A DNA stretch of 14,110 nucleotides, from assembly GCA_043800105.1 (NCBI GenBank), contig JAZDNJ010000110.1:1-14110 (forward strand), given 5' to 3'. The notes beneath the pieces are model-generated. The model saw only the letters and a list, made by a program, of their open reading frames with translations, was not told the origin of the DNA and did not search any database. This document shows positions 1 to 5,744 of this stretch, one piece after another (the stretch's first letter is position 1; every line of letters begins with the position of its first letter). A program made the translations under genes and the position numbers. The stretch comes from JAFGTE01 sp043800105 (GTDB lineage: Bacteria > Patescibacteriota > Gracilibacteria > UM-FILTER-43-11).

Positions 1-27
1 AGGGTTCGAGTCTCTCCCTGGGCACCA
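1..27 (+). tRNA. 3' end of a tRNA gene (probably tRNA-Leu), cut by the window edge
   Basis: The first 27 nt read as a T-arm and acceptor end: T-loop TTCGAGT, T-stem 3' strand CTCTC, acceptor 3' strand CCTGGGC, discriminator A and an encoded CCA. The 5' part and anticodon lie outside the window. The leucine assignment comes only from the adjacent decayed copy, whose D-arm and variable arm are leucine-like. The same 27 nt recur exactly at 105-131. The T-stem 5' strand visible here (AGGG) would pair with CTCTC through one G-U wobble. It could also be the end of the same palindrome seen in the second copy. Confidence 0.7.
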
Positions 28-54
28 GAATCGGTGGTGGAATTGACGGACACG

Positions 55-70
55 TCCCGCCCTGGCGGGA
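55..70. repeat. Perfect GC palindrome TCCCGCC-CT-GGCGGGA
   Basis: Seven-base-pair inverted repeat with a 2-nt centre, occupying exactly the anticodon-arm position of the tRNA-like copy. It has the same form as the palindrome at 3371-3386 inside radA. Confidence 0.85.
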
Positions 71-87
71 TGCCGCGAGGCGTGAGA

Positions 88-107
88 CCTGCCTGACGGC
101 AGGCAGG
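88..107. repeat. Perfect GC palindrome CCTGCCTG-ACGG-CAGGCAGG
   Basis: Eight-base-pair inverted repeat with a 4-nt centre, lying between the fourth and fifth bases of the expected T-stem 5' strand. Its core GCCTGACGGC occurs again at 10951-10960 inside rluD. Confidence 0.85.
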
Positions 108-133
108 GTTCGAGTCTCTCCCTGGGCACCATG

Positions 134-142
134 TGCTATAAT
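134..142 (+). promoter_or_regulatory. Extended -10 promoter of the bactofilin-like gene
   Basis: TGC followed by TATAAT (137-142), directly after the tRNA-like copy. No good -35 is seen, which fits an extended -10. The predicted start near 149 leaves a leader of about 20 nt without a Shine-Dalgarno site before the ATG at 169. Confidence 0.65.
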
Positions 143-168
143 GAAGACAAGCATTTAAATATTTTGCT

Positions 169-1302
169 ATGAAGAAAATAATACTCACCTTCTTAGCGGC
201 CCTGCTTTTTTTGCCGAATCCGGCTCAGGCTGCCACTTTTGTAAGCGGTGACAAGATTTATGTCGATCAGCAGGTTTCCGATGATCTGTACGTTACAGGC
301 GGTATTCTGAGCGTGCAGGAAGCGGTTAATGGCGATGTGCTCGCCGGAGGGGGGAAGGTTAACATTGACGGCGGAGTATCACAGGATCTGATGGCCGGTG
401 CCGGAGAACTGTCGATTACTGGTGAAATCGGCGATGATGTCCGCGTGGCCGGCGGCAGAATCAGGATTGATGCCACGATCAAAGGAGATCTGCTTGGCGC
501 CGGCGGTGACCTGACACTGACTGACGAAAGTTTTGTGGGAGGAGATGTGGCTTTGGGCGGCGGAAATATTATGACGGGCGGTACGATTAACGGGGACGTA
601 AAACTCGCGGGCGGTACTGTTTATTTTAACAGTGATGTAAAAGGAAATGTGGCCATGCTGAACTTTGAGAAGATGGTTTTTGGCCCCATGGCCCGGATTC
701 ACGGAGACTTGTGGTACAGGGCAGGTCAGCAAATGGAGATACCGGAAGGCCTTGTAACCGGTGATATTACTTTTAGTGGCATTCCGTTGAGCCAGATTGA
801 AAAGAATCTGCCGGCGGCTTTGGATGGTTTTTCGCTCTTTTCACTGCTCGCCACTCTTCTTTTCGGACTGATCATGATCTGGCTCTGCCGATACTACGTG
901 CTTCACACGGCCGAACTTGCTTACGAAGCCACGCTGAAAAGTCTTGGAATTGGATTTTTGGCCCTTATCCTGACGCCGATTATCGCTTTAGTCCTTCTGA
1001 TCACAACGATCGGCATTCCCACTGCCATGGTGTTAATGGCATTTTGGCTGGTCGCACTTTATGCCGGAAAAGTTACGGCGGCGATGCTGATTGGGTTCAG
1101 AATTCTAAGAATAGAAGGAAGTAGTGGTTTTGGACGCATGTTTTGGAGCTTCGTGCTTGGTGCCCTTATTTACACGCTGATTGGAATGGTGCCTGTGGTC
1201 GGGTGGGTGGTGAATCTGATTTTTGTGCTGATCGCATTGGGCAGTCTGACCCTATATGGATTTGAAGTTTTCGGACAACTCCGTCAGAAGAAAATCGCCT
1301 AG
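169..1302 (+). CDS. Bactofilin-like beta-solenoid protein with signal peptide and C-terminal membrane segments
   Basis: The 377-residue product has a signal peptide (residues 1-21: two Lys, a hydrophobic core, AQA cleavage site). Residues 23-190 are a regular solenoid rich in GGDV, NGDV, KGDL and AGG turns about every 17-20 residues, as in polymer-forming cytoskeletal (bactofilin-type) repeats. The C-terminal part has about five hydrophobic segments (roughly 221-243, 259-282, 284-309, 326-345, 346-365). This predicts a membrane anchor with an exported solenoid. Similar secreted versions are, as I recall, common in Patescibacteria; their exact role is unknown, and cell-surface scaffolding is inference. 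The ATG at 169 gives a complete signal peptide and sits downstream of a good -10. tatD follows after 2 nt, so the two are probably co-transcribed. Confidence 0.8.
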   Translation: MKKIILTFLAALLFLPNPAQAATFVSGDKIYVDQQVSDDLYVTGGILSVQEAVNGDVLAGGGKVNIDGGVSQDLMAGAGELSITGEIGDDVRVAGGRIRIDATIKGDLLGAGGDLTLTDESFVGGDVALGGGNIMTGGTINGDVKLAGGTVYFNSDVKGNVAMLNFEKMVFGPMARIHGDLWYRAGQQMEIPEGLVTGDITFSGIPLSQIEKNLPAALDGFSLFSLLATLLFGLIMIWLCRYYVLHTAELAYEATLKSLGIGFLALILTPIIALVLLITTIGIPTAMVLMAFWLVALYAGKVTAAMLIGFRILRIEGSSGFGRMFWSFVLGALIYTLIGMVPVVGWVVNLIFVLIALGSLTLYGFEVFGQLRQKKIA

Positions 1303-1304
1303 CT

Positions 1305-2090
1305 ATGTATTTGATCGACACACACTGTCATATCAGCCACTTAAAAAGGGGACAAAAAGCTGTCATCGACCGCGCTTTTAAGGCCGGTGTAAAGAAGTTT
1401 GTGAATGTGGCCTGTAAGATTGATGAATTTCAGCCTTCTCTGGATTTGGCGAAAAAGTATGACTGTATATGGTCCACGGCCGGCATACACCCGACCATGC
1501 TGACGGATGATATGGAAAAAGGGCTGGCGGCTGTGCGCGGGCTGGCGGCCGGCGAGAAGAAAGTGGTGGCCATCGGCGAAATCGGCCTGGACTACTACCA
1601 CGATAAGTTCCCGCATGACCGGCAGGAGGATTTTTTTACGGCCCAGCTAGGGATCGCGAAAGAACTTGGCCTGCCCGCCATTATTCACCTGCGCAGCAGC
1701 AAGAATCCTGGCGGAAATGAGGCGGTGTTCGTGGATGCCCTGCGGATTTTAGAACGTGAAGATTTTAGTAACGGTGTGGCCCACTGTTTCAGCGGAAATA
1801 TGATCGAGGCCGAAAAACTGCTGGATTTAGGCCTTATGATAAGCTTTACGGGTATCATCACTTACGAAAGCAACGAGGCCCTGCGTGAGGTGGTGAAAAT
1901 GATGCCGCTGGATCGCATGATGCTGGAAACTGACAGCCCCTATCTGACAGTGGAAAACCGTAAAGGGCAGGCTGGCGAGCCCGCGGACGTGAAAGTAATC
2001 GCGAAAACGGTGGCGCGGGTGAAAAATGTGCCTTTTGAGGAAGTTGCGAATATTACGACGGCAAACGCGGAGAGGTTTTTTGGGATTTAG
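1305..2090 (+). CDS. tatD: TatD-family metal-dependent DNase
   Basis: The 261-residue product is a full-length TatD hydrolase (TIM-barrel, two metal ions), a family of 3'-5' exonucleases and deoxyribonucleases linked to repair and DNA clearance. Visible metal and catalytic positions: H7 and H9 in DTHCH, E92 in IGEIGLDYY, H128 in IIHLRSS, H160 in VAHCFSG and D210 in LETDSPYL. The AGIHPT motif is at 59-64. The start is 2 nt after the stop of the upstream gene and has no clear Shine-Dalgarno site, which suggests translational coupling. It converges on radA. The family is certain; the exact substrate is not. Confidence 0.93.
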   Translation: MYLIDTHCHISHLKRGQKAVIDRAFKAGVKKFVNVACKIDEFQPSLDLAKKYDCIWSTAGIHPTMLTDDMEKGLAAVRGLAAGEKKVVAIGEIGLDYYHDKFPHDRQEDFFTAQLGIAKELGLPAIIHLRSSKNPGGNEAVFVDALRILEREDFSNGVAHCFSGNMIEAEKLLDLGLMISFTGIITYESNEALREVVKMMPLDRMMLETDSPYLTVENRKGQAGEPADVKVIAKTVARVKNVPFEEVANITTANAERFFGI

Positions 2091-2113
2091 ACGCGGATTT
2101 AGCAAAAATATTT

Positions 2114-2192
2114 ATGGGGCAGGCATATCTATTTTGAGCAACATTGACCCAGCATTGGCAGGGCATTGGTGGAACATTGCCCCATCAATGTT
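2114..2192. repeat. Overlapping inverted repeats between tatD and radA
   Basis: In the 108-bp convergent spacer, ATGGGGCA (2114-2121) is the exact complement of TGCCCCAT (2178-2185), and AACATTGA (2140-2147) is the exact complement of TCAATGTT (2185-2192). The arms interleave, so the two pairings compete. GCATTGG is present twice and AACATTG twice. No U-tract follows either structure. Confidence 0.55.
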
Positions 2193-2197
2193 ACCTA

Positions 2198-2219
2198 ATT
2201 AAGACCCTATGGTCTTAAT
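2198..2219 (-). terminator. Nine-base-pair hairpin spanning the radA stop codon
   Basis: ATTAAGACC (2198-2206) pairs perfectly with GGTCTTAAT (2211-2219) around a CTAT loop. It covers the radA TAA (2199-2201). There is no run of T on either side, so it is not a classical intrinsic terminator. It may protect the mRNA 3' end or act as a weak stop between the convergent genes. Confidence 0.4.
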
Positions 2220-3515
2220 GCTTTCTGCAATGGACTTGAATTTTTGCGGCGTCAGCAGTTCTGCAAATCCCATTTTAGTGGCTTCTTTAAGCCTTTTTTC
2301 CATTTGAGCAACCTGGCGAAGTTCGCCCGACAAGCCCAGCTCGCCTAAAGCGGCCATATTGGCAGGCAGGGGCTTTTTTAACTTAGAGCTCGCAATTGCC
2401 ATGGCCACGGCCAGGTCGGCGGCGGGTTCGTTTAATTTGAGGCCGCCAACCACATTCACATACACGTCAGTGGAATCCAGTTTCATGTTGGCGTAGCGGT
2501 TGAGAATGGCGATGATGATGTTGAGGCGATTGAGATCAAAGCCACTGGCTGTGCGCTTTGGATACCCGAATTGCGTGTAATTAGTCAGGGCCTGAACTTC
2601 GACCAGAAATACCCGCGTTCCTTCCATAATCGGCACAATGCAGGAACCGATTGGGTCACTAGCCCGCCCTTCCAGAAATAAGGCGGATGGGTTGCTGACT
2701 TCGGTCATACCGCCTTCTTCCATGGCAAACACACCGACTTCGTCGACCGTACCAAACCGGTTTTTGGTGGAACGGAGCAGGCGAAACTGGTGAAAGTTGT
2801 CGCCTTCCAGAAACAGGACTGTGTCGACCAGATGCGTGAGCACTTGCGGCCCGGCCAGATTGCCTTCCTTATTTACATGGCCGATGAGCAGGATGGGGAT
2901 TTTCCGGCCTTTGGCCACTTTCATCAGCTGTTCTGCCACATAGCGGACCTGCGAAATTGAGCCGGCCTGCGAAGCGACTTCATCAGAGGCCATCACCTGC
3001 ACGCTGTCGACTACCACAAATTCCGGCCGCTCGGTTTCAATGGTGGCCAATATGGTCTCGATGTCGTTCAGGTTGATCAGGCCAATCTGGCTTTTGAGCT
3101 TTAACCGCCTTGCCCGGCTCGCGATCTGCCCGACTGATTCTTCACCGGAAAAATAGAGGACTTTTTTGCCCTGCGCCGCCATTTGATCGCAAATTTGCAG
3201 GGTCAGGGTGGATTTTCCGATTCCGGGATCTCCGGCCATCAGCACCAGAGAATCCTCCATGAATCCCCCACCGAGCACCCGATCCAGCTCGCCAATGCCC
3301 GTACCCAGCCTTTTCTCTTTGAGTTTTAAATCACCTACGGTGACGGCGGGCTTCACGGGCACGGCGGCTGACCCGCCACGGCGGGTTTCTGTTTTCCCGA
3401 CATTGATCACGTCTTCGGCCAGCGTGTTCCAGGCCTTGCAATTCATGCATTGCCCGCCCCACTTGGGGTGCTGCGCGCCGCAGGATGTGCAAACATATAT
3501 TGATTTGAGTTTCAT
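2199..3515 (-). CDS. radA: DNA repair protein RadA (Sms)
   Basis: The 438-residue product is a typical-length RadA, a hexameric RecA-like ATPase that drives branch migration during recombination and repair. Domains in order: a C4 zinc finger (C9, C12, C23, C26), a short variable linker, Walker A GDPGIGKST (95-103), Walker B-like VVVDS (167-171), the RadA-specific KNRFG motif (251-255), and a Lon-protease-like C-terminal domain with LNEPAADLAVAMAIASS (361-377) and GELGLSGELR (391-400). The variable linker (residues 44-49) contains a GC palindrome at DNA level, described separately. The ATG at 3515 lies 17 nt below a predicted transcription start, with no Shine-Dalgarno site. It is transcribed divergently from the kinase-like gene. 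Confidence 0.96.
   Translation of the reverse strand: MKLKSIYVCTSCGAQHPKWGGQCMNCKAWNTLAEDVINVGKTETRRGGSAAVPVKPAVTVGDLKLKEKRLGTGIGELDRVLGGGFMEDSLVLMAGDPGIGKSTLTLQICDQMAAQGKKVLYFSGEESVGQIASRARRLKLKSQIGLINLNDIETILATIETERPEFVVVDSVQVMASDEVASQAGSISQVRYVAEQLMKVAKGRKIPILLIGHVNKEGNLAGPQVLTHLVDTVLFLEGDNFHQFRLLRSTKNRFGTVDEVGVFAMEEGGMTEVSNPSALFLEGRASDPIGSCIVPIMEGTRVFLVEVQALTNYTQFGYPKRTASGFDLNRLNIIIAILNRYANMKLDSTDVYVNVVGGLKLNEPAADLAVAMAIASSKLKKPLPANMAALGELGLSGELRQVAQMEKRLKEATKMGFAELLTPQKFKSIAESIKTIGS
3371..3386. repeat. Perfect GC palindrome ACCCGCC-AC-GGCGGGT inside radA
   Basis: Seven-base-pair inverted repeat with a 2-nt centre, in the codons for the linker between the RadA zinc finger and the ATPase domain. 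Apart from the outer base pair and the central two bases it matches the palindrome at 55-70. Confidence 0.7.
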
Positions 3516-3529
3516 CTTTGTTTTGTTAG

Positions 3530-3597
3530 TACGCTTTCATTTTAGTAAACATTTGTTCACCTGTCAAAGGAAATTTGTTTTATTCTGAGAAAGCGTA
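3530..3597. repeat. Inverted repeat flanking the radA/kinase divergent promoters
   Basis: TACGCTTTC (3530-3538) and GAAAGCGTA (3589-3597) are exact complements 50 bp apart. One arm lies at the predicted radA transcription start and the other overlaps the predicted -10 of the kinase-like gene. This placement would suit paired operator half-sites, but no regulator is known. Confidence 0.4.
3539..3567 (-). promoter_or_regulatory. radA promoter
   Basis: On the minus strand TTGACA (3562-3567), 17-bp spacer, TAAAAT (3539-3544). The predicted start near 3532 gives a 17-nt leader without a Shine-Dalgarno site. Confidence 0.75.
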
Positions 3598-3601
3598 TAC
3601 T
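3575..3601 (+). promoter_or_regulatory. Probable promoter of the kinase-like gene
   Basis: TATACT (3596-3601) with a poor -35 (TTGTTT, 3575-3580, 15-bp spacing). The predicted leader would start near 3608 and run about 70 nt. Confidence 0.4.
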
Positions 3602-3650
3602 GGAGCCAAATAATCAAAATGCTTTGGATTAAAATGAAAAACGGCTCCAG
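3600..3650 (+). repeat. Inverted repeat in the leader of the kinase-like gene
   Basis: CTGGAGCC (3600-3607) pairs perfectly with GGCTCCAG (3643-3650) across 35 nt. The first arm overlaps the -10 end and may lie partly upstream of the transcription start, so it may act as DNA rather than RNA structure. The enclosed segment holds the start of a small upstream ORF. Confidence 0.45.
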
Positions 3651-3681
3651 CAGGAAAGACGAATTTACCTGCTTAAGCTGA
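3619..3681 (+). CDS. Possible 20-codon leader peptide overlapping the kinase-like start
   Basis: ATG at 3619 opens 20 codons (MLWIKMKNGSSRKDEFTCLS) that stop with TGA at 3679-3681; this TGA shares its last base with the ATG of the next gene (TGATG). A second in-frame ATG is at 3634. The one-base stop/start overlap is the classical arrangement for translational coupling, and the downstream gene has no Shine-Dalgarno site. No Shine-Dalgarno precedes this ORF either. It could be chance; conservation of the overlap would decide. Confidence 0.35.
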   Translation: MLWIKMKNGSSRKDEFTCLS

Positions 3682-4319
3682 TGACCAGCGCGGGCGGTGA
3701 GGATATTGATCTGAATAATTACAACTTTCATCGCGTTTACATCATCTTCGGTTTCACGGGAAGCGGCAAAGACGCTGTAACCGAGGGGTTTTTAGAGCGT
3801 AACAAAAAATATCCTCTCGCCAAATTCGTCCGCACCCTCACGCGCGCTAAACGGCCGGGGGAAAACGAGATCTTCAGCGCGTATTTTGTGGAAAAGGAAC
3901 TATTCGACCACCTGAAAGAACGGGATCGCTTTTTTTACCATTATGAAAAGTACGACGGCAATGAATTCGGCTATGACACTTCCCATCTGATTTTTCTTCT
4001 GGCCAACAGCAATGTGATCATGATCGGCGGAGGCGAACAGAATCTGCCAGGCCTGGCAAAAGGAATAAAATCTGTCTTCAGCAATATTCCCGTGACTACC
4101 GTGTTCATCAACCGTCCCAAAAAAGATATTCAGGACGGAATCCGTAAGCGCGGCGGCGATCCGGCTCAAATTGAAAAAAGAATCCGGTATGTCGAAGAAA
4201 ATTGGCGGGACCGTCCGCTTGATAATTTCGATTATTTCATCTGGGCGGAGGATATGGGAGAAGGGATCGCTGAATTCACCCGTATTGTCGAAGAGACTTT
4301 AGAGTCTCCTCAAGCTTAG
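3681..4319 (+). CDS. Guanylate-kinase-like P-loop nucleotide kinase
   Basis: The 212-residue product resembles guanylate kinases: P-loop GFTGSGKD (24-31), then RTLTRAKRPGE (51-61), which matches the GMP-binding R-T-x-R-x-x-R-P-G-E region, YFVEKELFDHL (68-78), which corresponds to the YxFVSxxEF segment, and YDGNEFGYDTS (91-101). The lid has KRIRYVEENW (166-175). Guanylate kinase makes GDP from GMP; the ribose-bisphosphokinase PhnN shares this fold. The residue after the P-loop lysine is Asp, where Ser or Thr normally binds Mg, so activity or specificity may differ. No alternative start exists upstream before an in-frame stop (3630-3632). Its last 44 bp overlap the end of the convergent nucleotidyltransferase gene. 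I would not name it gmk without checking for a second copy in the genome. Confidence 0.7.
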   Translation: MTSAGGEDIDLNNYNFHRVYIIFGFTGSGKDAVTEGFLERNKKYPLAKFVRTLTRAKRPGENEIFSAYFVEKELFDHLKERDRFFYHYEKYDGNEFGYDTSHLIFLLANSNVIMIGGGEQNLPGLAKGIKSVFSNIPVTTVFINRPKKDIQDGIRKRGGDPAQIEKRIRYVEENWRDRPLDNFDYFIWAEDMGEGIAEFTRIVEETLESPQA

Positions 4320-4923
4320 GACACTTCACTTCTTTGGCATGCTCCGTAAGTATTGGCAGGGCATCTTTTAACGGCCGGCAGAATTCGCCGATCAGTTTAA
4401 TGAAGAAATCGAAATCAAAGTCCTGACCGGCCTCCAGAATCTTCCTCACATCGTAAAGGTCATATTTTCCCAGCTCCTCTCCGCGTCCGGCGAGCAGTTT
4501 GATAAGCACCAGTAGTTCTCTGGGGATTAAATACAGGGTTTGACCGTCCGCCATGACCGATTTCTTTTTTTGCAGAATTTCATCGGTCAGACGAATACTG
4601 AAACCGGCTGACTGACCGGCTGGCCCGACGACTGACTCGGCAATCAGGTCGTAAGACCGCCCTCCTTCTTCAAAAACCGCCTTGAGCGAATGGAAGACAG
4701 GTTTTTTAGTATGGCGCGTGAATTCCAGTCCGAGAGCGTTCCGCAGTTCTTCGACCCGATCCGCCGGAATCATAAAGTCCATGTCATGCGAAAAAGGGCG
4801 GTCTGAGCCGTACAGAAAAGCGGCGCCACCGCCGGTCAGAAGCACCTCTCCATGAAGACTTTCGGGCAAACGTTGGAGTAAAGCGAGTGATGCGTCGGCG
4901 ATTTCTTTTTCAGCATTATTCAT
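4276..4923 (-). CDS. Nucleotidyltransferase-fold protein (AbiEii / DUF6036-like)
   Basis: The 215-residue product carries the N-terminal pattern of MNT-type nucleotidyltransferases: TGGGAAFLYGSDRPFSHDMDF (residues 30-50), giving the G-G signature and the metal-binding D47-x-D49, and a candidate third carboxylate D92 in SYDLIA. The later segment LIKLLAGR followed by KYDLYDVRKI (139-162) is like that of AbiEii-type and related proteins. The substrate is unknown; members include toxins and tRNA or protein nucleotidylators. No AbiEi-like antitoxin gene is adjacent. I chose ATG 4923 over GTG 4941 because the extended -10 at 4944-4952 puts the transcription start near 4937. Its stop is TGA, and its 3' end overlaps the kinase-like gene by 44 bp. 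Confidence 0.7.
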   Translation of the reverse strand: MNNAEKEIADASLALLQRLPESLHGEVLLTGGGAAFLYGSDRPFSHDMDFMIPADRVEELRNALGLEFTRHTKKPVFHSLKAVFEEGGRSYDLIAESVVGPAGQSAGFSIRLTDEILQKKKSVMADGQTLYLIPRELLVLIKLLAGRGEELGKYDLYDVRKILEAGQDFDFDFFIKLIGEFCRPLKDALPILTEHAKEVKCPKLEETLKSLRQYG

Positions 4924-4943
4924 ACAAGTGTGTTTACCCACGC

Positions 4944-4952
4944 ATTATATCA
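4944..4952 (-). promoter_or_regulatory. Extended -10 promoter of the nucleotidyltransferase gene
   Basis: Minus strand TGA-TATAAT. The predicted start is near 4937, which excludes the upstream GTG and supports the ATG at 4923. It is back to back with the nadE promoter. Confidence 0.65.
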
Positions 4953-4965
4953 TTCGGACCGATGG

Positions 4966-4993
4966 TTGTGAGTATCGGCACTTCTGATATAAT
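4966..4993 (+). promoter_or_regulatory. nadE promoter
   Basis: TTGTGA (4966-4971), 16-bp spacer, TATAAT (4988-4993) with an upstream TGA making it an extended -10. The predicted start near 5000 leaves an 18-nt leader with no Shine-Dalgarno site. Confidence 0.75.
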
Positions 4994-5017
4994 AGCGACA
5001 CATTTTATACGCGGCCA

Positions 5018-5744
5018 ATGGATCCACGAATCAACAAAATCACCGGGAACCTGAAAGAATTCTTTGAACAAGCCGGCTTTCAAAAAGCCGTGGTCGGTCT
5101 TTCCGGCGGTGTGGACAGCGCACTTGTGGCCAAACTGGCTGTAATGGCTTTGGGCAAAGAGAATGTGACGGCTCTTATTATGCCTCATGACGAAATTAAC
5201 TTGCCCGGAAGCCTGCCTGACGCAATAGCATGGGCCGAGGAACTTGGAATTGAATATAGGGTGGTCTCAATTCGGGATTATGTGGAACGTTATAAAAAAC
5301 TCCCCTGGGACGAAACCGAGCTGGCCCATATGAACATTCAGGCCAGAGTGCGCATGACTATTTTGTATCATTATGCCAATTCCAATAAGGCTCTTGTTCT
5401 TGGCACCGGGAATAAAACTGAAAAAACCCTTGGCTATTTTACCAAATACGGTGACGGCGGTGTGGACATTCTGCCCATTGGTGACCTATATAAGACGGAG
5501 GTCTGGAAGCTGGCGAAAGAACTTGGCCTGCCGGAAAAGATCATCAAAAAAAACAGCGAGCGCGGAACTTAAAGCTGGGCACACGGATGAAGGAGAAATT
5601 GGCATGAGTTACGCGGAAATTGACGCGATTCTGAAGAAATTTGAAGACGGCATCGAAGCCAAAACAGAAAATGAGAAAAAACTTATGCGTAGACTTGAGG
5701 CAAACAGGCATAAAGGCGAACTTCCTCCTGTCATAGAAGCTTAA
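5018..5744 (+). CDS. nadE: NH3-dependent NAD+ synthetase, interrupted by a frameshift
   Basis: NadE makes NAD+ from deamido-NAD+, ATP and ammonia. The first frame (5018-5572) encodes 184 residues with the PP-loop GLSGGVDSA (27-35), QARVRM (108-113), GTGNKTEKTLGYFTKYGDG (129-147) and DILPIGDLYKTEVW (150-163), then ends in SERGT and TAA. The missing C-terminal motif continues in the +1 frame: SAELKAGHTDEGEIG, matching the conserved P-S-A-x-L-x-x-G-Q-T-D-E block, followed by a helical tail to the TAA at 5742-5744. Removing one A from the run at 5546-5553 joins the frames into about 241 residues, the normal size for this short class. No glutaminase domain is present, so ammonia is the expected nitrogen source. 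Sequencing error, decay or transcript slippage are all possible. Confidence 0.88.
5546..5553 (+). other. Run of eight A: frameshift point in nadE
   Basis: The run begins on a codon boundary (AAA AAA AAC). Losing one A (or skipping one base) restores a full NadE, reading K-K-T-A-S-A-E-L-K. A -1 slip would not reach the right frame. Confidence 0.8.

Larger units (their letters stand above)
1..131 (+). repeat. 27-bp direct repeat (1-27 and 105-131) of tRNA 3' end
   Basis: Positions 1-27 and 105-131 are identical (start AGGGTTCGAG, end GGGCACCA); the sequences diverge immediately afterwards. A repeated tRNA 3' end is the usual signature of a tRNA attachment site, but only about 100 bp separate the copies and that space holds a tRNA-like sequence. 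Tandem tRNA duplication is the simpler reading. Confidence 0.85.
28..131 (+). pseudogene. Decayed tRNA-Leu-like copy with two GC palindromes
   Basis: Starting right after the CCA of the first tRNA, the sequence follows a tRNA-Leu plan: T8 G9 (35-36), D-stem GTG/CAC (37-39, 51-53) around a leucine-type D-loop, G26 (54), a long-type variable arm GCC-GCGA-GGC (72-81), then T-loop, acceptor and CCA. Several things are broken. The acceptor 5' strand (GAATCGG, 28-34) does not pair with CCTGGGC. The D-loop GG is GA. The anticodon arm is a perfect 16-nt palindrome (55-70) with a six-base loop lacking T33. A 20-nt palindrome (88-107) splits the T-stem; removing it restores GAGAG pairing perfectly with CTCTC. 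It is most likely a tandem duplicate of the upstream tRNA that decayed. A structured tRNA-like RNA is the less likely alternative. Confidence 0.65.

Noticed and set aside
4924..4941. GTG start six codons upstream for the nucleotidyltransferase gene
   Set aside because: The GTG lies between the -10 and the predicted transcription start, so it would not be in the mRNA.
5548..5554. A-AAA-AAC heptamer in nadE as a programmed -1 frameshift site
   Set aside because: It is in the proper phase for -1 slippage, but the -1 frame runs into a TGA after about 17 codons and lacks the NadE motif. The conserved block is in the +1 frame.
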